From the NCBI RefSeq assembly GCF_003284895.1, contig NZ_QMDV01000003.1:250501-314500 (forward strand): a stretch of DNA of 64,000 bases, in the 5' to 3' direction. Both the position numbers and the translations under genes were made by a program. A model generated the notes under the pieces. That model did no database searches and was not told the origin of the DNA. It saw only the letters and a list, made by a program, of their open reading frames with translations. Positions 43,160 to 53,681 of the stretch are shown piece by piece (the first letter of the stretch is position 1; each line of letters begins with the position of its first letter). Source of the stretch: Pontibacter arcticus (lineage in GTDB: Bacteria; Bacteroidota; Bacteroidia; Cytophagales; Hymenobacteraceae).

Positions 43160-44719
43160 TTACAGCGGAATATTACCGTGCTTTTTGCGAGGCAGTGTAA
43201 CAGCTTTGTTTTCCAGCATCTTAAAGGCTTTTATCAGCTTGGCTCTGGTTTCGGAAGGCGTAATTACTTCGTCTATAAAACCACGGTGCGCTGCGCGGTA
43301 AGGCGTTGCAAATTTCTCTTTGTATTCCTGTACTTTTTCGGCCAGTTTCGCAGCAGGGTCTTCGGCTTCAGCAATTTCACGCTTAAAGATAATTTCGGCT
43401 GCACCCTGCGCACCCATTACGGCAATCTCGGCAGTTGGCCAGGCATAGTTCATGTCGGCACCAATGTGCTTGGAGTTCATTACATCGTAGGCGCCACCAT
43501 AGGCTTTACGCGTAATAACCGTAATGCGCGGAACAGTCGCCTCGCAGAAGGCATACAGCAGTTTAGCGCCGTTAGTGATAATACCGCGCCATTCCTGGTC
43601 AGTGCCCGGCAGGAAGCCCGGAACATCTTCCAGCACCAGCAACGGAATATTAAAGCAATCGCAGAAACGCACAAAACGGGCTGCTTTTGTACTGGCATTG
43701 ATATCCAGTACGCCGGCCAATACAGCAGGCTGGTTGCCAACTATACCAATGCTGCGGCCTCCTAAACGGGCAAAACCTACTACAATGTTATCTCCAAAAT
43801 TCTTGTGTACTTCAAAGAAAGTATCGGTATCAATGATGCCCTCAATAACCTCGCGGATATCGTATGGCTGGTTAGGGTTCTCAGGGATGATGGTATCCAG
43901 TACAGGCCGTGTTTCATCGCCTGATGATTCATAAGGAAGCGAAACCGGAAGCTCTTCGCAGTTCTGCGGAATGTAGCTAAGCAGTTTTTTAATGTAAGTG
44001 ATACACTCTACCTCGTTGGCGCAAGAGAAGTGGGTAACGCCGCTTTTAGTGCTGTGTGTGCTGGCACCGCCCAGTTCTTCAGAGGTTACGTTTTCGTGTG
44101 TTACAGTTTTTACTACGTTCGGGCCGGTCACAAACATATACGAGGTATCTTCCACCATCATGATAAAGTCTGTAATAGCCGGAGAGTAAACTGCACCACC
44201 CGCGCATGGCCCCATGATAGCGGAAATCTGTGGGATTACGCCGGAAGCCAGTGTATTACGGTAGAAAATATCAGCGTAACCGCCCAACGATACCACGCCT
44301 TCCTGAATACGGGCTCCACCTGAATCATTCAGGCCGATAACCGGTGCACCGTTTTTCATGGCAAGCTCCATGATCTTTACGATCTTCTCGGCATGAGTCT
44401 CGGAAAGTGAGCCACCCAAAACCGTGAAATCCTGAGAGAAAACATAAACCATCCGGCCATTGATGGTGCCGTAACCGGTTACTACGCCATCGCCCAGGAA
44501 ATACTGTTTGTCCAGACCAAAGTCTTTTGAGCGATGCATCACGAACTTGCCGATTTCCTCAAATGAGTTTTCGTCCATCAGCAAATGAATGCGTTCGCGT
44601 GCGGTCAGTTTCCCTTTTTTATGTTGGGCTGCAATACGGTCTTCGCCGCCGCCCAGTAAGGCTTCTGCATTTTTGCGCTCCAGTATTTCTTTCTGGCTCT
44701 GTCTGATTTCTCCTGCCAT
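43160..44719 (-). CDS. pccB: Acyl-CoA carboxylase carboxyltransferase (propionyl-CoA carboxylase beta)
   Basis: Biotin-dependent carboxyltransferase beta subunit. Both crotonase-like halves are complete: N-half with [40 protein letters not shown] and [17 protein letters not shown]-half with [39 protein letters not shown], and [20 protein letters not shown]. Length 519. Likely propionyl-CoA specificity by family; the biotin carboxylase subunit is not in the window. Zero AAGTATA copies in 1.56 kb. Confidence 0.93.
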   Translation of the reverse strand: MAGEIRQSQKEILERKNAEALLGGGEDRIAAQHKKGKLTARERIHLLMDENSFEEIGKFVMHRSKDFGLDKQYFLGDGVVTGYGTINGRMVYVFSQDFTVLGGSLSETHAEKIVKIMELAMKNGAPVIGLNDSGGARIQEGVVSLGGYADIFYRNTLASGVIPQISAIMGPCAGGAVYSPAITDFIMMVEDTSYMFVTGPNVVKTVTHENVTSEELGGASTHSTKSGVTHFSCANEVECITYIKKLLSYIPQNCEELPVSLPYESSGDETRPVLDTIIPENPNQPYDIREVIEGIIDTDTFFEVHKNFGDNIVVGFARLGGRSIGIVGNQPAVLAGVLDINASTKAARFVRFCDCFNIPLLVLEDVPGFLPGTDQEWRGIITNGAKLLYAFCEATVPRITVITRKAYGGAYDVMNSKHIGADMNYAWPTAEIAVMGAQGAAEIIFKREIAEAEDPAAKLAEKVQEYKEKFATPYRAAHRGFIDEVITPSETRAKLIKAFKMLENKAVTLPRKKHGNIPL

Positions 44720-44874
44720 GTATAGTGTGTATTTTTATACTTCAGTTGCTATAAACAATTCAATCCCAAATTTATAAACTCTGCTCCGATTTAAAGTATA
44801 GTTAGCTGTTTTTTTGAATAGAAGTTATACTTTGATTTTCTGATCGGATTTGAAAGCGGTTGATTTAAACAAAA

Positions 44875-44910
44875 AAAGAAAGGCTACCCGTAATCGGGTA
44901 GCCTTTCTTT
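44875..44910 (-). terminator. Terminator of clpC
   Basis: A perfect 16 bp stem, AAAGAAAGGCTACCCG (44875-44890) with CGGGTAGCCTTTCTTT (44895-44910), lies 17 bp past the leftward stop; TATACTT follows at 44911. Confidence 0.88.
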
Positions 44911-44926
44911 ATACTTTAAAATTTAC

Positions 44927-47524
44927 TTAGTCTTTCGATTTATCTGTATCCTTAGTTTTTGTAGACTCCGATTCTTCGATATCGTCAGAAACTTCCTTGG
45001 ATTTTTTACCGGTATTTTTCTTTGATACAAAGGTCAGCTTTTCTTCGCCTTCTTTAAAATCTACCTGGATAACATCTCCCTGGTTCACTTCTGCCTTCAG
45101 AATTTCTTCTGCAATCGGATCTTCCACATACTTCTGGATCGCTCTGTTGAGAGGTCGTGCGCCATACTTTGGATCATATCCTTTTTCTGCTACAAAGTCT
45201 TTCGCTTTATCGGTCAGCTCAATTTTGTAACCAAGCGTTTCGATGCGCTTGAACAGTTTATTAAGCGACAGTTCGATGATTTTGTGCATATCTTCACGGC
45301 CAAGCGAGTTAAACACGATCACATCATCCAGACGGTTCAGGAACTCCGGAGAGAACGTTTTCTTCAACGCGCTGGCAATAGTGCTCTTCATGATGTCGTC
45401 CACATTGTCCTGCTTCGATTTAGACATGAAACCGATGCCGGCTCCAAAATCCTGCAGGTCGCGGGCACCGATGTTAGAGGTCATGATGATGATCGTATTC
45501 CGGAAGTCAACCTTGCGGCCAAGTCCGTCAGTTAAGATACCATCATCCAGCACTTGCAGTAACAGGTTGTATACATCCGGGTGCGCCTTCTCGATCTCAT
45601 CCAGTAATACAACAGAGTATGGCTTACGGCGAATCTTCTCAGTCAGCTGGCCACCTTCTTCGTACCCAACATAACCCGGAGGCGCTCCCACCAAGCGAGA
45701 CACACTGAATTTCTCCATGTACTCACTCATATCTATTCTTACCAGCGAATCTTCTTTATCGAACAGATAAGTAGCCAGTACTTTGGCAAGCTCTGTTTTA
45801 CCAACACCCGTAGGACCTAAGAATACAAACGAACCAATTGGTTTTTTAGGGTCTTTCAGGCCAACACGCGTACGCTGAATAGCTTTTACCAACTGACCAA
45901 TTGCTTTGTCCTGGCCAATTACTTTGCCTTTCAGCTCTTCGCCCATGTTCAGCAGTTTAACGCCTTCTTTCTGCGCGATACGTTTTACTGGTATACCTGT
46001 CATCATGGCAATAACTTCTGCCACATTTTCCTCTTTTACCGTATAGCGTTTTTTCTTGGTCTCTTCTTCCCAGCTTTTCTTCGCCGTTTCGAGCTGGTCT
46101 ATCAGTTTTTTCTCCTTGTCACGTAGTTGGGCAGCCTCTTCATACTTCTGGCTTTTTACCACATGGTTTTTCTCGCCTTTGATGTTCTCGATCTGCTCTT
46201 CCAGCTTCAGGATATCTTCCGGAACGATGATGTTGTTGATATGTACGCGCGCACCAGCTTCATCTAAAATATCGATGGCTTTGTCTGGTAAGAAACGGTC
46301 GCTCATGTAGCGGTCGCTTAACTTCACACAAGCCTCAATTGCCTTATCGGTGTAGTTTACGTGGTGGTGGTCCTGGTACTTGTCTTTGATGTTGTGCAGG
46401 ATCTCCATGGTTTCTTCCGGTGTGGTAGGGTCTACCATCACAATCTGGAAACGACGGGCAAGTGCACCATCTTTTTCGATGTACTGGCGATACTCATCCA
46501 GCGTAGTAGCCCCGATGCATTGGATTTCGCCACGGGCAAGGGCAGGCTTGAACATGTTGGATGCATCCAAAGAACCGGAAGCACCACCAGCGCCTACAAT
46601 CGTGTGCAGCTCATCAATAAATAGGATCACATCCGGAGATTTTTCCAGCTCATTCATCACTGCTTTCATACGCTCTTCAAACTGGCCACGGTATTTTGTA
46701 CCGGCTACTAAAGAGGCAAGATCAAGGGTTACTACACGCTTGTTAAACAGCACGCGGCTTACCTTTTTCTGGATAATGCGCAGGGCAAGGCCTTCAGCGA
46801 TAGCAGTTTTACCAACGCCCGGTTCACCTATCAGGATCGGGTTGTTTTTCTTGCGGCGGCTTAGCACTTGGGCAACGCGCTCAATTTCTTTTTCGCGGCC
46901 CACAATCGGGTCAAGTTTGTCGTCTTCAGCCAGTTTGGTCAGGTCGCGGCCAAAATTATCGAGCACCGGAGTACGCGATTTTTCGCCAGCCTTTTTGCTA
47001 GCGCTGCTACCAGATCTGGAGGAAGAGGAACCAAATAACTTGTCAGAATCATCCGTATCATCGGTGTCTGACGATGCCAAAGGATTATTGCTATGATAAT
47101 CCAAAGAGTCTCTTATTGCTTCGTAGTTCACGTTAAATTTCGCTAAGATTTGAGAAGAAATATTGTCTTCATCCCGGAGGATGGATAATAAGAGGTGCTC
47201 GGTACCAATGATGTCGCTCTTGAAGATTTTAGCCTCCAGGTACGTGATCTTGAGCACTTTCTCAGTCTGTTTTGTAAGCGGAATACTGCCTGTAATGTTA
47301 CTGCTTTGCGAAGCTGTGTTTCGGGTAGCCTGTTCTAAAGCGTACTTTAATTCATCTACTGAAACTCCCAGCTTTTTGAGCAAAGAAATGGCGGTCCCTT
47401 CTCCTTCCCGAATCATGCCCAGCACCAGGTGTTCCGTGCCTATATAGTCATGTCCGAGCCGAATAGCTTCCTCACGGCTGAGCGAGATAACCTCTTTCAC
47501 TCGGTTTGAGAATTTAGCTTCCAT
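44927..47524 (-). CDS. clpC: ATP-dependent Clp protease ATP-binding subunit ClpC
   Basis: A Hsp100 unfoldase that feeds ClpP. Two Clp N repeats (about 1-145) precede AAA1 (Walker [14 protein letters not shown], about 235), the UVR segment between the domains ([18 protein letters not shown]), and AAA2 (Walker [13 protein letters not shown], about 570). The ClpP-docking tripeptide IGF is in [10 protein letters not shown] (about 695). The tail is a Lys/Glu/Ser-rich low-complexity segment. Length 865. No mcsA/mcsB or ctsR neighbour as in Firmicutes. No AAGTATA copy in 2.6 kb. Confidence 0.96.
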   Translation of the reverse strand: MEAKFSNRVKEVISLSREEAIRLGHDYIGTEHLVLGMIREGEGTAISLLKKLGVSVDELKYALEQATRNTASQSSNITGSIPLTKQTEKVLKITYLEAKIFKSDIIGTEHLLLSILRDEDNISSQILAKFNVNYEAIRDSLDYHSNNPLASSDTDDTDDSDKLFGSSSSRSGSSASKKAGEKSRTPVLDNFGRDLTKLAEDDKLDPIVGREKEIERVAQVLSRRKKNNPILIGEPGVGKTAIAEGLALRIIQKKVSRVLFNKRVVTLDLASLVAGTKYRGQFEERMKAVMNELEKSPDVILFIDELHTIVGAGGASGSLDASNMFKPALARGEIQCIGATTLDEYRQYIEKDGALARRFQIVMVDPTTPEETMEILHNIKDKYQDHHHVNYTDKAIEACVKLSDRYMSDRFLPDKAIDILDEAGARVHINNIIVPEDILKLEEQIENIKGEKNHVVKSQKYEEAAQLRDKEKKLIDQLETAKKSWEEETKKKRYTVKEENVAEVIAMMTGIPVKRIAQKEGVKLLNMGEELKGKVIGQDKAIGQLVKAIQRTRVGLKDPKKPIGSFVFLGPTGVGKTELAKVLATYLFDKEDSLVRIDMSEYMEKFSVSRLVGAPPGYVGYEEGGQLTEKIRRKPYSVVLLDEIEKAHPDVYNLLLQVLDDGILTDGLGRKVDFRNTIIIMTSNIGARDLQDFGAGIGFMSKSKQDNVDDIMKSTIASALKKTFSPEFLNRLDDVIVFNSLGREDMHKIIELSLNKLFKRIETLGYKIELTDKAKDFVAEKGYDPKYGARPLNRAIQKYVEDPIAEEILKAEVNQGDVIQVDFKEGEEKLTFVSKKNTGKKSKEVSDDIEESESTKTKDTDKSKD

Positions 47525-47638
47525 GTATACTTTTTAATTCTAAAGAAAATCTAATACTGGCTTATTATACCGGGTGATCGACTGATACCCGTTTCTGAAA
47601 CAAACTGAAATGTACAAATGTTCAGCCTGTGTATGGCA

Positions 47639-48244
47639 TTACTGTAAGTACATGATGGATGCTGGCCCCTGTGTAAATAACAAGTCAAGTATACTCAGAT
47701 CAGGTACAAAATGTTTGCCAAAAACCTGCGTATAGGCTTTTACGTGCAAATTGTCAGGATTGATCTTGGGATGTAGCTTATTTCTGAGATCCAGCACATC
47801 TGCCGCTGCATCCGAAGTATAAAATTCGGTTAAAGCGAGCGGTTTGTTCAGTTTTAGTAATTTAAGATAAAGCCGCAACAAATCCATGTTCAAGTCAAAT
47901 AAATATTTCGGCTGCTGCGCATAAACAGCCTGCAGGTAATCGCTGTAAAATTCAAAATACGGAGCCCGGCCGTACGCTGCCTGTATGGTGCGCCAGTGTA
48001 TTTTCTGCCAGTTGTGGCTGTAATCAATTTCGATCTCGGTGATGCGGGTTTTCTGCTGGCTGTTGCCCTTCCGTATAGGGATGCTAAGCGGCTGCACGCC
48101 TTGCGCCGTTAAAATGTGGCAGCGGTTGCGGTAACTTTGCTTCGTATAATTTTCATGGGCTTCAAGTAGTATACCATCCGCTTGCAGCAGGTGCCGGAAG
48201 TATGTTTGTGGCGGGTTATAGTGTAGTTCGGTGAGGAGGATCAC
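47639..48244 (-). CDS. WbqC-like family protein
   Basis: A 201-residue member of the WbqC-like family. The start is a GTG at 48244 (reading ILLTELHYNPPQTYF, the family opening). Other conserved pieces are RNRCHILTAQGVQPLSIPI, KIHWRTIQAAYGRAPYFEFY and a C-terminal DLSILDLLFTQGP. WbqC proteins are associated with O-antigen or polysaccharide loci, with glycosyltransferase-like but uncertain activity. No signal peptide. It is divergent from the LpxL-like gene across a low-complexity spacer. Confidence 0.85.
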   Translation of the reverse strand: MILLTELHYNPPQTYFRHLLQADGILLEAHENYTKQSYRNRCHILTAQGVQPLSIPIRKGNSQQKTRITEIEIDYSHNWQKIHWRTIQAAYGRAPYFEFYSDYLQAVYAQQPKYLFDLNMDLLRLYLKLLKLNKPLALTEFYTSDAAADVLDLRNKLHPKINPDNLHVKAYTQVFGKHFVPDLSILDLLFTQGPASIMYLQ

Positions 48245-48250
48245 TTTTGC

Positions 48251-48410
48251 GAATTAAGAATTAGAAATTAAGAATTACGGATGAACGCGGAAAAGTCTTT
48301 AACCTACTTTGTTGCTGATTTATACTTTCAGCATCGTTATTAACCAGATGATGCGTCTGCAATACTAGTGAGGCTAATTTCTAATTCATAATTCATAATT
48401 TTTAATTCTG
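48251..48410. repeat. Word-like inverted repeat between divergent genes
   Basis: gaattaagaattagaaat at 48251 and its near reverse complement ctaatttctaattcat at 48374-48410 flank about 95 bp. Each arm is a series of AATTA-type words. It occupies the shared promoter region of the wbqC-like and LpxL-like genes. Confidence 0.55.
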
Positions 48411-48442
48411 ATTGGTTGTACCTTTACGCCGAACTTTTGTGT

Positions 48443-49321
48443 ATGGCTAATTTATCTGGTATTCCGTTACATTATTACCCACTCTGGCTCTTGCTTAGCG
48501 GCTTATCGCGTTTGCCGCTGTCGGTTTTATACTTGCTTTCGGATGTTTTGTATGTGCTGGTTTATTATGTGATCGGCTACCGGAAAAAAGTAGTAAAGCA
48601 AAACCTGCGCAATGCCTTCCCCGAAAAAAGCGAAGCAGCCTTAAAGCAGATCCGGAAAGATTTTTACAGGCAATTTATGGATGTGGTGGTAGAAATACTG
48701 AAACTCCGCACCATGAACAAAACAGAAATGGAACGCCGTATTGTATTCGCGAACCAGGAATTGCTGGATGATTTTGTTCAGAAAGGCACGCCGGTTATTG
48801 CCATGGGTTCGCACTCCTGTAACTGGGAGTGGATTTTGTCGGCGGGCGCTGTGCAGTTTTCGTTTCCGGCAGAAGGCGTTTATAAACCGCTGAACAATGC
48901 TTTTTTTGAGCGCTACATGCTGGCAACACGCAGTAACCTGGGCGCGCGCTTAATCAAAATGAAAGAAACCTTGCGTGATTTTGCTGCCAACCGTCAGGTA
49001 CCGCGCGTGGTTGCCATGCTTTCGGACCAAACCCCGATGCGCCACGAAATTACGTTCTGGACCACCTTTCTGCACCAGGATACCCCGTTTTACGAAGGCG
49101 CTGAAAAACTTGCCAAAAAGTTTAAATACCCTGTGCTGTTCCTGGATATAAAACGCACCAAAAGAGGATATTACACGCTAATGTTCGAGCAGATTACAGA
49201 TGGCACCGATCCCGATTGCCCCGTTACCGAAATTTTTGCCCGTAAACTGGAAACCGCCATTCGCCGTGCGCCCGCCAATTACCTCTGGACCCACCGCCGC
49301 TGGAAACACAGCAAGAGTTAG
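48443..49321 (+). CDS. LpxL-like lysophospholipid/lipid A acyltransferase
   Basis: A membrane-bound acyltransferase adding an acyl chain during lipid A or related lipid synthesis. I take the ATG at 48443 (MANLSGIPLHYYPLW); the frame could start at a TTG 27 bp upstream. One N-terminal membrane helix (about 16-45), then catalytic HSCNWE (H-x4-E) near residue 120, followed by the LSDQTPMRHE-type substrate segment. Length 292. Belongs to the HtrB/LpxL superfamily; position within it not resolvable. Confidence 0.9.
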   Translation: MANLSGIPLHYYPLWLLLSGLSRLPLSVLYLLSDVLYVLVYYVIGYRKKVVKQNLRNAFPEKSEAALKQIRKDFYRQFMDVVVEILKLRTMNKTEMERRIVFANQELLDDFVQKGTPVIAMGSHSCNWEWILSAGAVQFSFPAEGVYKPLNNAFFERYMLATRSNLGARLIKMKETLRDFAANRQVPRVVAMLSDQTPMRHEITFWTTFLHQDTPFYEGAEKLAKKFKYPVLFLDIKRTKRGYYTLMFEQITDGTDPDCPVTEIFARKLETAIRRAPANYLWTHRRWKHSKS

Positions 49322-49420
49322 AAAGTTAAAAAGTTGGGAAGTTAGAAAGAGATTGCAATTTTAAAGTATAGCTTTCGTTCTATGTTTTCTTGCTTAAATC
49401 TGCCACGCTAAGTATGCTTT

Positions 49421-50050
49421 ATGATCCGGTTAACAAACTACAGGAAAAGCTATAACAATAACCTTGTACTTGCCCTACCTGACCTGAAACTGGAGTATAA
49501 GCTGTACTGGCTGAAAGGCGAGAACGGAATTGGTAAAACTACTCTGCTTAAATCTATTGCCGGCATTATTCCTTTTGAAGGAGAGATAACCGTTGATGAA
49601 GTAAGTATAAAACAGCACCCGATCCGCTACAGGCAACTTGTAAATTATGCAGAGGCCGAACCGGTTTATCCGGGCTTCCTGACGGGCAACGACCTGATCA
49701 GGTTTTACCAAAAAACGCGGCAAGCCGAACAGAAACAGGTAGATGAACTTATCGGGGTGTTCGGCATTGGCAGGTATAGCTCCGATAAGATAGGGACCTA
49801 CTCCAGCGGGATGGCAAAAAAACTGGCACTGGTGCTGGCATTTACCGGAAATTCTAACGTGATTCTGCTCGATGAGCCTTTCATTACACTAGACCAGCAG
49901 GCCCAGCAAACCCTTAATTTTCTGATTGAAAAATACAGCAATGGTGGCACAACTTTCCTGATAAGTTCGCACCAGGCTTTTGTACAGCTCAACCCAATTA
50001 CACTCCTGGTAGCCGATAAAACCATTCAAGTTCAGCCAATTTTATGCTAG
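49421..50050 (+). CDS. ABC transporter ATP-binding protein
   Basis: A 209-residue ABC ATPase. Walker A GENGIGKTTLLKSIAG, signature YSSGMAKKLALV, Walker B VILLDEPFITLD and the H-loop SSHQAFVQLN are present. It is small, with no extra domain. It overlaps the downstream permease by 7 bases, so the two form a coupled exporter. Substrate unknown. Confidence 0.93.
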   Translation: MIRLTNYRKSYNNNLVLALPDLKLEYKLYWLKGENGIGKTTLLKSIAGIIPFEGEITVDEVSIKQHPIRYRQLVNYAEAEPVYPGFLTGNDLIRFYQKTRQAEQKQVDELIGVFGIGRYSSDKIGTYSSGMAKKLALVLAFTGNSNVILLDEPFITLDQQAQQTLNFLIEKYSNGGTTFLISSHQAFVQLNPITLLVADKTIQVQPILC

Positions 50051-51156
50051 GCATTGCTGCGCTGCTTTACCGGTTGCTGGTGGTTCAGTTCTACAAAGAG
50101 AACGGTGGTTTTTTCATGTTCATTTTCCTGGTGATGTTCGCAATCGTAGATCCAGGGCAGGTAGTGATTTACCATGCAGGGCTGATGCAACTTATCCTGA
50201 GTTCTGTTATCGGAATGGCATTGGGCATGGCGGCCTGGTTATTTTATGCCTATAAATGTTTGGCCTTTGTGCACCGTAACCTCGAAAAAGAAGAGAATAG
50301 CTTTTTGATAAATTTACAGGCATTTAGTGTAAAGCGGCAGTTGCTTTTACTTTTCGGTTGCCAGTTTATACTTTATTTGCCGGTGCTTATTTATGCTGGT
50401 TTCACGATAGGTATTGGCCTTAGAACAGGGCAGCTTAACAGTGTTGCCATACTTGTAGTTTACCTGATACTTATAACTATAGCAGCCATCTACTTATACT
50501 ACCGAAAACTGAACAGTTACCACACAGCAAGTATAAACTTTACTATAAAACTTCCTTTCAGAATCGGGTTTGTAAAGCCGGCTGTTGTATACCCCGTTTT
50601 TTACATTTTGTATGAACGGAAGCTGGCGTGGCTGGCCCTGAAGGTGTTCTCGTTTTTTATTTTCTACCTGGTTTTTATACTGCACGAAGGTAATTTTTCG
50701 CTGGCATATTTCAGGCTTTTATTTCTGATCGTTACCATAACACATAGTATGGTGGTATACTTCAGCTTTGAGTTTACGGAAAAGCAGCTGGCCTTTACCC
50801 GAAACCTGCCAATAGCCAGAACAAACCGCTTTCTTTCTTACCTGCTAACGTCTGTACTTATACTTTTTCCTGAGTTCTGCTGGATGATCTCTTATACCGG
50901 AAGTATACTTTCGTTGCCTGATATGCTGCTTACGTTCAGTGCCGGTATAGGACAGTTGCTCCTCCTGGCTTCGGTTTTATACTTGCCTGGCATGCAACAG
51001 CAGCGCTTTACGTGGGTGGCCTGCTTTGTTTATTTTGCTTCAGCTATACTTTTGCCAAGTGGTATTTCAATTATTATACTTTCCGAACTCCTGCTGGCGC
51101 TTTTGATATTCTACCGGAGCTACTACAGATTCGAACTTAACACTTCCGGAAGTTAA
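50044..51156 (+). CDS. ABC transporter permease-like multi-pass membrane protein
   Basis: A 370-residue hydrophobic protein with about 8-10 predicted helices. It lacks recognisable ABC-2 signatures, and its role as a permease rests on the overlap with the ATPase gene. Basic residues concentrate in the cytosolic loops. It carries nine AAGTATA copies in 1.1 kb, the highest density of any gene here, as Leu-Tyr, Ser-Ile and Tyr-Thr pairs in membrane helices. Base use looks normal apart from the motif. Confidence 0.8.
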   Translation: MLGIAALLYRLLVVQFYKENGGFFMFIFLVMFAIVDPGQVVIYHAGLMQLILSSVIGMALGMAAWLFYAYKCLAFVHRNLEKEENSFLINLQAFSVKRQLLLLFGCQFILYLPVLIYAGFTIGIGLRTGQLNSVAILVVYLILITIAAIYLYYRKLNSYHTASINFTIKLPFRIGFVKPAVVYPVFYILYERKLAWLALKVFSFFIFYLVFILHEGNFSLAYFRLLFLIVTITHSMVVYFSFEFTEKQLAFTRNLPIARTNRFLSYLLTSVLILFPEFCWMISYTGSILSLPDMLLTFSAGIGQLLLLASVLYLPGMQQQRFTWVACFVYFASAILLPSGISIIILSELLLALLIFYRSYYRFELNTSGS

Positions 51157-51164
51157 AGTTAACT

Positions 51165-51206
51165 CAGAACTCAGAATTCAGAATTCAGAATTCGTAACTC
51201 AGAACT
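51165..51206. repeat. Direct word repeat cagaattcagaattc
   Basis: The gap after the ABC permease consists of repeats of cagaaytca (aactcagaactcagaattc and onward). It sits at the boundary of two convergent genes. No known element matched by eye. Confidence 0.55.
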
Positions 51207-51833
51207 CTAAAGATATTGTTCCAGATCGCCGGCACCTTCGCGTAGTATTTCGAAGTTGTTGGCTGCATCCACTACCGTAGAGGCTATGTTGTTTCCATAA
51301 CCGCCATCTATCACGGCATCTACCAGGTTTCTATACTTTTCGTAAATCAGTTCCGGGTCTGTGCTATACTCCAGTACTTCGTCTTCGTCGTGGATGGAGG
51401 TGGAGATGATCGGGTTGCCAAGTTCACGCACGAGTGCCAAAGCAATCTGGTTATCAGGCACACGAATACCGACCGTTTTCTTTTTGCTGCCTGCATAACG
51501 CGGCACCCGGCTACTTGCCTCCAGTATAAATGTGAACGGACCCGGCAGCGCTTTTTTCATCACTTTGTAGGTGGGCGTATCCAGCTTGGCATAATCCGAA
51601 ATGTGGGTCAGGTCAGAGCAAATAAAAGACAAATTTACCTTGTCCGGTTTCACGCCTTTTATCTGGCAAACACGTTCCACGGCGCGCACATTATGTATAT
51701 CGCAACCCAGGCCATAGATGGTATCGGTTGGGTAGATGATCACACCGCCGTTGCGAAGTATGGCCGCTGCTTCGCGTATCTTTTTTTCCTGCGGATTATC
51801 CGGATGTATCTGTATGAAAGTTGCGTTGCTCAT
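51207..51833 (-). CDS. L-threonylcarbamoyladenylate synthase (Sua5/YciO/YrdC family)
   Basis: Makes threonylcarbamoyl-AMP for the t6A tRNA modification. Motifs: GGVIIYPTDTIYGLGCDIHN (YrdC core opening), CQIKGVKPDKVNLSFIC (KxR-like), GPFTFILEASSRVP, VGIRVPDN and NPIISTSI. Length 208; no C-terminal Sua5 domain, so the short TsaC/YciO type. Being closer to YciO than to TsaC cannot be excluded. Confidence 0.88.
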   Translation of the reverse strand: MSNATFIQIHPDNPQEKKIREAAAILRNGGVIIYPTDTIYGLGCDIHNVRAVERVCQIKGVKPDKVNLSFICSDLTHISDYAKLDTPTYKVMKKALPGPFTFILEASSRVPRYAGSKKKTVGIRVPDNQIALALVRELGNPIISTSIHDEDEVLEYSTDPELIYEKYRNLVDAVIDGGYGNNIASTVVDAANNFEILREGAGDLEQYL

Positions 51834-52002
51834 GGGTTATGTTTTTCGATGAAAGCAAAAGTACTAAACGCATACTTGTTTAGGAGCTGTATCGTTTCAA
51901 AATGTAGCTGCCCTTGTCGCCTTCCGATCAGAGATTCCAAAGTATAAATTATCTCCCTTAACCTTTCACTTTTCGACACGCCAACTTTCTGCCGCATTAA
52001 AA

Positions 52003-52035
52003 TTGTTAAGATGAGCGGGATATGTATTATTTTTG
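52003..52035 (+). promoter_or_regulatory. Probable promoter of mltG
   Basis: TATTTTTG at 52028-52035 matches TAnnTTTG and TTG at 52003-52005 lies 22 bp upstream. The ATG is 56 bp downstream. The upstream spacer is longer than ideal. Confidence 0.4.
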
Positions 52036-52090
52036 AATCCTGAAGTATAAGCGGCGGAACCCAAACTATAAACCGCGCCTTTAAGTTACC

Positions 52091-53161
52091 ATGACCCAAG
52101 AATCAACCACACCCAAAAGAAAAAGAAAAGAAAAAGGCGTTATTCTGCCTGGCCTGATCGTTTTGTTCCTGCTACTGTTTGTGAGCTTTTCGTATTACGC
52201 ATACCAGATCGTGTATACTTCTAACGTGGATACAAAGGAGAAGGAAGTCTTTGTACACATCCCGACGGGCGCAACTTATGAGCAGGCCATGGATTCTATT
52301 GAAGCATCCGGTGCTATTGTTGATCATCTGTCGCTGCGCTTTATGGCCAAGCTGATGGATTACAACAAACTGGTAAAACCGGGCCGCTACGAACTGAAAC
52401 ATGGCTGGAACAACCGCCAACTGATAGGCGTGCTGCGCCTCGGCGAGCAAACGCCGCTCAAGCTTACGTTTACCAACATCCGGTTACGCAGCCAACTGGC
52501 CGAAAAACTGGCCGCCGACCTGGAGCCAACACCCGCCCAGATTGATAGCTTGCTAAACGACCCGCAATACCTGGAAACGCTTGGCTTCGATACAACCACC
52601 ATCGTAAGTATGTTTGTGCCGAACACCTACGAAGTATACTGGACCATTACCGCCCCGGAACTAATGCAGCGCATGAAAACCGAGTACGATAAATTCTGGA
52701 CGGCAGAGCGAAAAGCTAAAGCCGAAAAACTGGGACTAACGCAGAAACAGGTATCCACGCTGGCTTCTATCGTGCAGGCCGAAACAATCAAGAACGACGA
52801 AAAACCGCGCGTAGCCGGTGTATACTTAAACCGTTTACAAAAAGGAATGCTGCTGCAAGCCGACCCGACCGTAGTGTTTGGTGTGGGTGATTTCACGATC
52901 AGACGGGTATTGAATGTGCACCTGCGCCACGACTCACCTTACAACACTTACAAGTATAAAGGTTTGCCGCCCGGCCCGATCAATGTGCCCAATATATCCA
53001 GCATTGATGCGGTATTGAACCCGGAATCGCATAAGTATATTTACTTCTGTGCGAAAGAAGATTTTTCGGGGTACCACAGTTTTGCCGTTACAGAAGCAGA
53101 GCACCTGGCCAACGCACGCCGTTACCGCAATGCCCTGACCGCACGTAACATCATGAAGTAA
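52091..53161 (+). CDS. mltG: Endolytic murein transglycosylase MltG
   Basis: Cuts nascent glycan strands during peptidoglycan synthesis. One N-terminal membrane helix (about 17-40) anchors a periplasmic YceG domain. Catalytic glutamate in ASIVQAETI (about Glu231), preceded by LGLTQKQVSTL; RVAGVYLNRLQKGMLLQADP and KGLPPGPINVPNISSIDAVL are family motifs. Length 356. Forward strand; followed 106 bp later by the thioesterase. Confidence 0.95.
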   Translation: MTQESTTPKRKRKEKGVILPGLIVLFLLLFVSFSYYAYQIVYTSNVDTKEKEVFVHIPTGATYEQAMDSIEASGAIVDHLSLRFMAKLMDYNKLVKPGRYELKHGWNNRQLIGVLRLGEQTPLKLTFTNIRLRSQLAEKLAADLEPTPAQIDSLLNDPQYLETLGFDTTTIVSMFVPNTYEVYWTITAPELMQRMKTEYDKFWTAERKAKAEKLGLTQKQVSTLASIVQAETIKNDEKPRVAGVYLNRLQKGMLLQADPTVVFGVGDFTIRRVLNVHLRHDSPYNTYKYKGLPPGPINVPNISSIDAVLNPESHKYIYFCAKEDFSGYHSFAVTEAEHLANARRYRNALTARNIMK

Positions 53162-53169
53162 ACTTGAGC

Positions 53170-53252
53170 GTATCACGAATCGCGATACATGTATCACGAT
53201 TTTGAGTTATAGTAATAAGTCGTGTTACTTGATACGTGCTACCTGATACATT
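53170..53252. repeat. Repeated GTATCA words
   Basis: tatcacgaatcgcgatacat is followed by gtatcacgat and, inverted, cgtgttacttgatacgtg and acctgatac. It is a self-similar spacer between mltG and the thioesterase, similar in style to the other word-like spacers. Confidence 0.5.
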
Positions 53253-53267
53253 AATTAAATAAAGATT

Positions 53268-53681
53268 ATGTTTGAATCAGAAATACAATTACGGGTTCGC
53301 TATGCCGAAACCGACCAGATGGGCTATGTATACTACGGCAATTACGGCGCTTATTATGAAGTAGCCCGTACCGAGGTTTTCAGGAAGCTGGGTATCAGTT
53401 ACAAAGAGATGGAAGCGACCGGTACCATGATGCCGGTACTCGAGCTGAAGTGTAAATACATTCGCCCGGCCAAATACGACGACCTGCTGACCATCAAGCT
53501 CCTCCTGAAGAAAAAACCGCACGGCTCCCGTATATTATTTGAGTACGAAGTATACAACGAGGAAGGCACGCTGCTGAACGTAGGCGAAACAACCATGGTA
53601 TTTGTAGATATGAAGTCCGGAAGGCCAACTGCCGTGCCGGAACTGATCCACCAGAAACTGGATTCATACTTTAGCGAATGA
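53268..53681 (+). CDS. Acyl-CoA thioesterase (4HBT / YbgC type)
   Basis: Single hotdog domain of 137 residues. The YbgC/FadM motif RYAETDQMGYVYYGNY carries the catalytic aspartate; MPVLELKCKYIRPAKYDDLLTI and LLNVGETTMVFVD complete the hotdog. Substrate chain length unknown. Overlaps the YihY gene by 4 bases (ATGA). Confidence 0.92.
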   Translation: MFESEIQLRVRYAETDQMGYVYYGNYGAYYEVARTEVFRKLGISYKEMEATGTMMPVLELKCKYIRPAKYDDLLTIKLLLKKKPHGSRILFEYEVYNEEGTLLNVGETTMVFVDMKSGRPTAVPELIHQKLDSYFSE

